Assembly: GCA_949126835.1 (NCBI GenBank)
Contig: OX421498.1
Span: forward strand, 31,522,081 to 31,586,080
DNA length: 64,000 nucleotides
From: Anisus vortex
Taxonomy: Eukaryota; Mollusca; Gastropoda; Planorbidae
Direction: 5' to 3'
A program made the translations under genes and the position numbers. The stretch's first letter is position 1, and each line of letters starts with the position of its first letter. Below are positions 56,340 to 64,000 of this stretch, in pieces. The notes under the pieces were generated by a model. That model searched no databases and was not told the DNA's origin. It saw nothing but the letters and a program-made list of their open reading frames with translations.

Positions 56340-56975
56340 TCCACACATCCGTTTATAGTTTATATGCCCATTCATAAATCTATTCTACCCACGCATACTT
56401 CTAACCGTCTCCGTCTAATACTGTCGGTTACATTATCATAATGTAACATTATGTAAGTTGACTCTCAATTCTATGCCCCTAACATTGAATACACGATTGT
56501 GACTCTTCAGTTCTATGCCCATAATATATACATACATGATTGTGTTACTACGCGTATGTCGCAATGAACGACAGGCCGCGTTAATCCCTCCTGGATTAGA
56601 TTAGTTTTCCTCATACATCGTCACGTGACCGGTGTGCTTGCCTTGCCGATTGTATCGCGGGCTGTGCTCCGGCCTTAGCCATCCCCCATGCCTTAGAAAA
56701 CCGCCGATGCTGAAGATTACAAACAAGTCTCATGCTTAGAGTCACCCACGCGTGACGATGGCTTGCATACAATTAGCACACAAGCGAACATTTTTTGTCT
56801 TTTAAAAAATGGATACAGGTGGGTTATTGGATAAAGCCGACTGGGTAAATGTAGATTGGATGAATAGAAAACGTAAGTTTGTATGTAATACAGATCCTTG
56901 ATATACAGGTGGTTGCACATTACTAAGGTAGATTGCATATTGAGAACATACGAATGGTATATTGAGATTTGAGAT
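56340..56975. other. Intergenic stretch, partly GC-richer
   Basis: No gene is seen. At 56578-56640 lies TTAATCCCTCCTGGATTAG next to a TCACGTGA E-box, within a short CG-containing segment that could be regulatory or an element end. Confidence 0.35.
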
Positions 56976-56978
56976 TAA

Positions 56979-57138
56979 GGTAAGTTGTATACTGGGACCA
57001 GGTGAGTTGTATATTGAGAACAGGTGAGTTGTATATTGAGAACAGGTGAGTTGTATATTGAGAACAGGTGAGTTGTATATTAAGAACAGGTGAGTTGTAT
57101 ATTGAGAAAAGGTGAGTTGTATATTGAGAACAGGCGAG
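56979..57138 (+). repeat. 22-bp minisatellite, about 7 copies
   Basis: The unit is AGGTGAGTTGTATATTGAGA plus AC, with slight variation at both ends. Each unit contains AGGTGAGT, identical to a strong 5' splice-site sequence on the plus strand. Confidence 0.95.
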
Positions 57139-57339
57139 TTGTTATTAAGTATTTGAATAAAGATGTTCCATGTGAAAAGTATATTGTAGAATTGAAGTAT
57201 TATAACGGAAGAACGGAAAGCTACATGATTTACAACAAGAAGTGCCGGTCAAGCGTGAAACGAATCAGGTTGCTAGATTTCCGCTTCCGTAAGGTCTTAA
57301 AAGAGATTCTCTTCCAGGCAACAGAGGTGCCAGGCATGA

Positions 57340-57450
57340 AGTCAAGGTCAAAAGCACCCCTGAGACTCCCATATCCGTCAGAAAAGGGCGGTAAAGGCGG
57401 GTGTACTTTGTGCTTGCTGACCACACAATCCCCTTGCGTGGCCGTAACTA
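57340..57450 (+). repeat. tRNA-derived SINE, truncated copy
   Basis: Body words GGGCGGTAAAGGCGGG and CTTGCTGACCACACAATCCC followed by GCGTGGCCGTAACTAAAGC. No tRNA head. Confidence 0.55.
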
Positions 57451-57929
57451 AAGCAGCCGGTCAACTTAGCTACATACTTTTGTGTATATATATAGTAAAC
57501 CCTACGGTATACATTATAAACAAAAGACCCACCAGCCAAGCTGTTAGCTACAGGGTTAAGTGAAAGAAGAGACTAAATCTGTAGACGGTATATCATTGGA
57601 CTGTAAAGACGTTCGTTCTAGTATGCACAAGGCCTAACAGCTCAAAAATAAAGAAACAGAAGTAGAAAAGATAGAATTACAGTGTAGAAACGTATACATT
57701 TTACTTTTATGCGGTTAAACAGTCACCAAGAACTTCATAAAAAAGCATAACAAAAAAAAAATCATGCGGTTGCCACAGTTGCCAGAAAGTCATAGACCAC
57801 CACCACCCCCTGACTAATGTGGTGCAAGGGCAAAGCTTATCCAAATTAAGAGGCGGGGAGATGTGGATGGTGAGAGAAAATGAGGTCAGAGTTCAATGGG
57901 TAGAACCCATTACCCCTCCACATCAAATA

Positions 57930-58560
57930 GCTGCACTTGTGTCTTATTGTTCTGAAACCTCTTTTCAAAGATACACCACATCTTAAATAACACCACTCTC
58001 TCTCTGTCTTTCTCAATTCTCTCTAATTCTCTCTAATTCTATCACTTTCTCCATTCTCTATCTCTCCTTACAACAGTGTCTCTCTTCCTTCTTTCCTTCA
58101 AATTCTCCCCTTACCCTCTTTCGTCTCCCCTTTCTCTCTCGCTCTCTTTCTAAAAGTCTCTTTCTTTTTTCCTATCTTTCTATTTCTCATTCTGTTTTTA
58201 TCTCTCATTCTCGCTCTCGTCTCTCCACCCTTCTATCTCTAATTCTCTCTATTCATCAGAAAAGCATCCATCCACTTTGAATCCTCTATCCAGCAAAAGC
58301 CGTCACGGTCCATCCAGTCAAAGGATAGTTTCACTCTGTAAACGTTCTGCACAACTTGCATACGACTTAATCCACTTCCTGGTTTTAAAACACCTTTTTA
58401 CCCCCCTTCCCCCCCCCCCCCCAACTACTTCTCCCACCCCCCACAAATATCTCACACACACTCTCTCGCTCTCTCTCTCACTCACACACACTCTCTCTCT
58501 CACACACTCTCTCTCACTCATACACACACACACTCTCTCTCTCTCTCTCTCTCTGACAGA
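57930..58560 (+). repeat. CT/CA-rich low-complexity region
   Basis: CTCTCT tracts (57990-58255), a C-run at about 58408-58421, and mixed (CA)n/(CT)n at 58450-58555. No credible gene; the Leu/Ser/Thr-rich frame is an artefact. Confidence 0.85.
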
Positions 58561-59099
58561 ATGCAGCGTCTCTAAGTATCCCCGGACATGATAAACTTAA
58601 AGGCTGCGGCTGCGTAAGTTGATTGTATCCAATGAGGCGGGTTGATGAGACGGGGAGGAAGAGGAGGGGGAGGGTGGACACAGGACTCTCTCTCGTCTTG
58701 TGGAATCGTTTATGGCAAAATAAGCCATGAGAGAACTTTCTCCTATACATCGAGGGAAGTGTGGCCACAACTTTGAAAAAACAACAACAGCAACTAAGAT
58801 TTTTGACTGCAAGCTACACAGACACACCCAGATTATATTTTATAATAAATAAATACGCAGAATAATTATTGAGCAAAATATAGGTTACTCCTACTTCCCC
58901 CCCCCCTCCCCTCCCAATCAGTGAATATAAATGACTGAGCATTGCCATTCCAATACAGACCTGAACTCACACTCCTCAAGACGAGGTAACCCCCCCCCCC
59001 CCCAAAAAAAAAAACAACAACTAAGGTTTGACCAAGACACACAAAAAGACACAAACACACAGATACTAGATACCCGACCGAAAAGTCAAAAACATCTAG

Positions 59100-59692
59100 G
59101 ACTTTTGAAAACAAAAATCCTGCACTAGACTAGAGAGAAAACAAAAATACCCAAATAGTGTAAGTTCTACACAATAGGAAACTCGGGAAACAATGTCTTA
59201 AAATAAATAGAACGAAAGCCCAACTATTAAAAAACTAGGAAGAGAAAGTTGATATGCCTCCACTATGACTGTACCGTCTATCTAATAAGCCGCACAGCCT
59301 CTCTCGGAGAAGTAGAAAAAAAAGAACTAAGTCCCTTCTGTCAGTTGTTTTTTTTATTCTCTGTTAAATCTCGCAACTTCTGAGAGGACGATTCCACCAC
59401 GAGAAGAAAAAGAAAAGGGGAGAGAGGGGGCGGGGGAGGGAATGAAGAAGAATGGGGGAGGTTGGGGGAAAGGGAGGGGGGAGCACTGCGAAAACAAGTT
59501 GAATCAATATTGCTGCCAACTGGGAGTCGTCACTTAGCTCGCTAGAGTTAGTTCCCCTGTGGCCTGATTTCCCGAAATGCAGAGAGCAATGAAAGAAAAA
59601 AGAGGGGGATGAGGGAGCGAAAGCGCAGGATAGGAGGAGGAGGAGATAGGGAGTGAGTTCATCTAACGCGAGAGAAAGGGAGTGATGAAGAT

Positions 59693-59729
<37 letters not shown>

Positions 59730-60360
59730 GAAAGCTTCAGATCTGTAGCAGCTGACACGGTGGGGAGGGGAATGGAAGGGCCAATGTGTATGTGTTGTAT
59801 AACGGTGAATGCGTGTTAAGGTTCGGACCAGAAGCCGTGGGAAAACACAAAGTCACGTGAGAGATATTTCCTCTTATTTTACACAATAAAAGAAAAGTGG
59901 AAACAAAAAGAAGAGATTAGTTAACTTTAAATGAAATGTTGATGCCCCCCCCGGTAAAGGTTTTTCATTGTCTAGTAAATGTTAATTAACGGAGGCTTTA
60001 AAACAAAATGTGTATACATGGGTTTGAGTGACTGGGTACTAGATCTACCAGTAAGCAGGGTCTTAGCTTTACAGGTACTCGAGGTTAAAAAAAAAAACAC
60101 TGCGAATCAGCTCTTTTGTGGACCCCGTAAGGAAATATGTTGTCTTATGCTGGCTACACCATCCTCTCATATCCAGTGTACTAAATGAAACTGGGTGCAC
60201 CATCCAGCATTATCAGGTCAGGGTTAAACAAGCAAAGAGGCATTTGGAATCACATAACTCACACACTCGGGTTTCAAAATCACATCGTTTTGTTGGTGTT
60301 GCCAATTACGTATTTTAAAGCTAGATCGAAACTTAAAAGCTGTTGTTTTTTTTAAATTTT
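59100..60360. other. Intergenic stretch with a GA-rich block
   Basis: GA/GGGAGG-rich sequence at 59395-59790, including (GA)n at 59697-59724, could be a purine-rich leader or promoter for a minus-strand transcript such as BCL9, but nothing in the sequence proves this. A CACGTG word lies at about 59853. No coding gene is seen. Confidence 0.3.
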
Positions 60361-60399
60361 AAAAGCAGGCCTAATCTGATCCGCTCATGGAAATATGAG

Positions 60400-62430
60400 A
60401 AGCAGGCCGAATCTGAAGGGCACATAGAAAGACGACAAGCAGGCCAAGTTGGGAGGCCCATAGAAAGACGACAAGCAGGCCAAGTTGGGAGGCCCATAGA
60501 AAGACGACAAGCAGGCCAAGTTGGGAGGCCCATAGAAAGACGACAAGCAGGCCAAGTTGGGAGGCCCATAGAAAGACGACAAGCAGGCCAAGTTGGGAGG
60601 CCCATGGAAAGACGACAAGCAGGCCGAATCTGATGGGCACATAGAAAGACGACAATCAGGCCAAGTTGGGAGGCCCATAGAAAGACGACAAGCAGGCCAA
60701 GTTGGGAGGCCCATAGAAAGACGACAATCAGGCCAAGTTGGGAGGCCGATAGAAAGACGACAAGCAGGCCAAGTTGGGAGGCCCATAGAAAGACGACAAG
60801 CAGGCCGAATCTGATGGGCACATAGAAAGACGACAAGCAGGCCAAGTTGGGAGGCCCATAGAAAGACGACAAGCAGGCCAAGTTGGGAGGCCCATAGAAA
60901 GACGGCAAGCAGGCCGAATCTGATGGGCACATAGAAAGACGACAATCAGGCCAAGTTGGGAGGCCCATAGAAAGACGACAAGCAGGCCAAGTTGGGTGGC
61001 CCATAGAAAGACGACAAGCAGGCCGAATCTGATGGGCACATAGAAAGACGACAATCAGGCCAAGTTGGGAGGCCCATAGAAAGACGACAAGCATGCCAAG
61101 TTGGGAGGCCCATAGAAAGACGACAAGCAGGCCGAATCTGATGGGCACATAGAAAGACGACAATCAGGCCAAGTTGGGAGGCCCATAGAAAGACGACAAG
61201 CATGCCAAGTTGGGAGGCCCATAGAAAGACGACAAGCAGGCCAAGTTGGGAGGCCCATAGAAAGACGACAAGCAGGCCAAGTTGGGAGGCCCATAGAAAG
61301 ACGACAAGCAGGCCAAGTTGGGAGGCCCATAGAAAGACGACAAGCAGGCCAAGTTGGGAGGCCCATAGAAAGACGACAAGCAGGCCGAATCTGATGGGCA
61401 CATAGAAAGACGACAATCAGGCCAAGTTTGGGAGGCCCATAGAAAGACGACAAGCAGGCCAAGTTGGGAGGCCCATAGAAAGACGACAAGCAGGCCGAAT
61501 CTGATGGGCACATAGAAAGACGACAATCAGGCCAAGTTGGGAGGCCCATAGAAAGACGACAAGCAGGCCGAATCTGATGGGCACATAGAAAGACGACAAG
61601 CAGGCCAAGTTGGGAGGCCCATAGAAAGACGGCAAGCAGGCCAAGTTGGGAGGCCCATAGAAAGACGACAAGCAGGCCAAGTTGGGAGGCCCATAGAAAG
61701 ACGACAAGCAGGCCGAATCTGATGGGCACATAGAAAGACGACAAGCAGGCCAAGTTGGGAGGCCCATAGAAAGACGACAAGCAGGCCAAGTTGAGAGGCC
61801 CATAGAAAGACGACAAGCAGGCCAAGTTGGGAGGCCCATAGAAAGACGACAAGCAGGCCGAATCTGATGGGCACATAGAAAGACGACAGTCAGGCCGAAT
61901 CTGATGGGCACATAGAAAGACGACAGTCAGGCCGAATCTGAAGGGCACATAGAAAGACGACAGTCAGGCCGAATCTGAAGGGCACATAGAAAGACGACAG
62001 TCAGGCCGAATCTGAAGGGCACATAGAAAGACGACAGTCAGGCCGAATCTGAAGGGCACATAGAAAGACGACAGTCAGGCCGAATCTGAAGGGCACATAG
62101 AAAGACGACGGTCAGGCCGAATCTGAAGGACACATAGAAAGACGACAGTCAGGCCGAATCTGAAGGGCACATAGAAAGACGACAGTCAGGCCGAATCTGA
62201 AGGGCACATAGAAAGACGACAGTCAGGCCGAATCTGAAGGACACATAGAAAGACGACAGTCAGGCCGGATCTGAAGGGCACATAGAAAGACGAGAAGGAG
62301 GCCAAATAAGTCCATAAAAAGACGTCAGTCAGGCCGAATCTGAAGGACACATAAAAAGACGAGAAGCAGGCCAAGTTGGAAGGCCCATAGAAAGACGACA
62401 GTCAGTCCGAATCGGAAGGGCCCAGGAGAA
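60400..62430 (+). repeat. 36/37-bp minisatellite, about 55 copies, with higher-order organisation
   Basis: Two unit types share CATAGAAAGACGACAAGCAGGCC. Type A (36 bp) has AAGTTGGGAGGCC and type B (37 bp) has GAATCTGATGGGCA. The left block is mostly A; the middle shows a B-A-A trimer of 109 bp (B units near 60803, 60912, 61021, 61130); the right block (about 61857-62290) is all B with ACAGTCAGG linkers. Overlapping open frames on both strands are artefacts. Confidence 0.97.
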
Positions 62431-62498
62431 GGCCGAATCTCTCGTTAGTGCTGACCTCGCCCTCATTTTTACTGACATATTCTCCTGCTAAGCACACA

Positions 62499-62752
62499 GG
62501 ACCTACTAATGGTACCTACTACCTAGTTCAGCACCCACTAGGACATGGGGCCTACCAGTTGTACCTACTACCTAGTTCAGCACCCACTAGGACATGGGGC
62601 CTACCAGTGGTACCTACTACCTAGTTCAGCACCCACTAGGACATGGGGCCTACCAGTGGTACCTACTACCTAGTTCAGCACCCACTAGGACATGGGGCCT
62701 ACCAGTGGTACCTACTACCTAGTTCAGCACCCACTAGGACATGGGGCCTACA
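62499..62752 (+). repeat. 49-bp minisatellite, five copies
   Basis: The unit is AGGACATGGGGCCTACCAGT then GGTACCTACTACCTAGTTCA then GCACCCACT. The first copy is diverged and the rest are almost identical. Confidence 0.96.
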
Positions 62753-62759
62753 TAAACCC

Positions 62760-64000
62760 AAACGACGGCCCCAAAAATAGACATTTACAGAATACTACAA
62801 AATATTACACACTATATATAAATATATATATATTAAAATTCGAAGAGCCTTAATATAAAGTATAGAATTTAAATATGTTACTTTTACATTGTACTATAAC
62901 TCCAATATGTTATATACTGAAGAAGAAATAATCTATTTTTGTTTACGAAAACAACAAACGCCATTAGCAGTATTAAACATTTTCGACCACTTGAATTAAA
63001 ATGAACACCAACACGACATAAAGTAAGTAAAGTACCCGTCGGGCCAAATTGATCATAGGACCAGTTTCTGTGGCCACGCCATACTAGGGGATGTGTGACC
63101 AGCACAATGATCAACCGCCTTTACCTCAACTAATGTCAGGTACCCTCAGAACTGGGTAAACTCAAGGGAACAAATCTCAGCCTTCACCAGGATTCGAACC
63201 CAGGACCTGCCGCTCGTACCACCGTGCCCCAAAAGAGACATACATATAGCAATACGGATATTATAGACAAACTTCTACATGCCTGGCGTGAGTGCTGCGA
63301 AATTTGGCAGACCTAGCTATACCCACCTCCTTCTCCCTTCTACAACTTTGCATACACACACATACATACAGACACTGAGGGAGGGAATGAGGGAGAGAGA
63401 GAGAGAGTGCGAGCATCCAACACAAAGGTAAGGGGTAAATATGTAATAAGGTGAACGAGACAATCTGTAAACGTTTTATAAGCGGATGAAGTGATTCTTA
63501 AAATAGACAGCGCCCCCCCCCCCCCCCCCGCTTGGTGGAGTTTAACTCATAGAATCTGGAGGTATGGGTAAGCACGAAAGAAAAAGACATAATGGGGGGT
63601 GGGGTGGAGGAAGAGGGGGGGTGGAGAGACAGAGATTATATAGAAGTCTAATGTAATACCTACACACAGAGCAGACAGAAATGAAAATAAAACTAAGAAG
63701 TGGGTGAGGAAGGTGGGGGTCTGTATTCGACATTATATTTTATATGCCTAACAGAGTTCACGTCCAGTTGTTCGGAAATTCCCAATCCATGCACAATCTT
63801 CTTACCTGTGTGCTTCCACTATCAGGTTCCAGAAAATTAAGATTTTAAAAATAAATAATGAAGGAATTCGCCCCTCTCCCTACTCTCGTTTTTTGTGTGT
63901 CCCCCATCCTTAAAAAAACAAACAAACAAACAAGACTGAACGAACACTTTTATTTTTTATAAAGTGATATAATCAAACAGTTGGAGTATTGCTTCCTGGA
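62760..64000. other. Intergenic sequence to window end
   Basis: Contains one SINE (listed), a (GA)n tract near 63388-63410, a 17-base C-run at 63513-63529 and G-rich stretches at 63590-63625. No gene is seen. Confidence 0.5.
63020..63236 (-). repeat. tRNA-derived SINE copy
   Basis: Minus-strand copy with plus-strand words AAATTGATCATAGGACCAG, GTGGCCACGCCATACTAGGG, AACTAATGTCAGGTACCC and CACCAGGATTCGAACCCAGG (box B complement). Confidence 0.82.

Noticed and set aside
54350..56377. Open frames of 675, 543 and 468 codons
   Set aside because: They lie entirely in a 48/64-bp satellite whose period is open in several frames; composition is purely repeat-derived with no domain.
57090..57563. 157-codon open frame
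   Set aside because: It begins in the 22-bp satellite and ends in a SINE fragment; no conserved domain recognised.
60333..62374. Many 60-297 codon frames with VVFLWASQLGL-type repeats that look like membrane segments
   Set aside because: All read from the 36/37-bp satellite; the apparent hydrophobic helices are repeat translation.
60400..62430. CRISPR-like array appearance (36-bp repeats)
   Set aside because: No unique spacers between repeats, eukaryotic context and no cas genes; it is a tandem satellite.

Overview
This is eukaryotic DNA: AT-rich, with multi-exon genes that have GT-AG introns, long noncoding stretches, many dispersed transposon-derived repeats and about a dozen minisatellite arrays. 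Protein similarity, the abundant tRNA-derived SINEs and the recurring TAGGCCTA words suggest an invertebrate, most likely a gastropod mollusc. The species assignment is inference; the eukaryotic call is not. No bacterial, phage or CRISPR content was found.

Two genes can be reconstructed, both on the minus strand. (1) SPRYD3 at 25837-16882 has ten coding exons. Every exon junction keeps phase and gives a 479-residue protein with two SPRY domains and an acidic linker. (2) A BCL9/legless orthologue at about 50597-41263 has five exons and at least 1507 codons. It carries the HD1 (Pygopus-binding), HD2 (beta-catenin-binding) and HD3 homology blocks of this Wnt co-activator, at spacings close to the vertebrate protein. 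AT-rich tracts of about 6-7 kb downstream of each stop codon are probably long 3'UTRs.

Layout: 1-1.3 kb, frameshifted transposase-like pseudogene. 2.3-2.8 kb, LINE reverse-transcriptase tail. 3.7-5.6 kb, 20-bp satellite. 7.0-8.1 kb, nested palindromic MITEs. 8.4-10.2 kb, SINEs and a LINE RNase H tail. 10.2-16.9 kb, presumed SPRYD3 3'UTR. 16.9-25.8 kb, SPRYD3. 26-34 kb, intergenic graveyard of MITEs, tRNA-like SINEs, a hAT MITE with perfect target-site duplication and a Helitron-like element. 34-41 kb, presumed BCL9 3'UTR. 41.3-50.6 kb, BCL9. 50.6-64 kb, upstream region dominated by unrelated minisatellites (21, 21, 48/64, 22, 36/37 and 49 bp).

The two host genes are not known to share a pathway; SPRYD3 is poorly understood and BCL9 acts in nuclear Wnt signalling. 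I did not find a convincing new multi-gene system. The most notable structures are three copies of a Helitron-like element carrying tRNA-like A/B boxes, a nested MITE family sharing one terminal word, piggyBac-like MITEs bounded by TTAA, a transposase-like pseudogene of an unnamed family, and minisatellites with higher-order structure.
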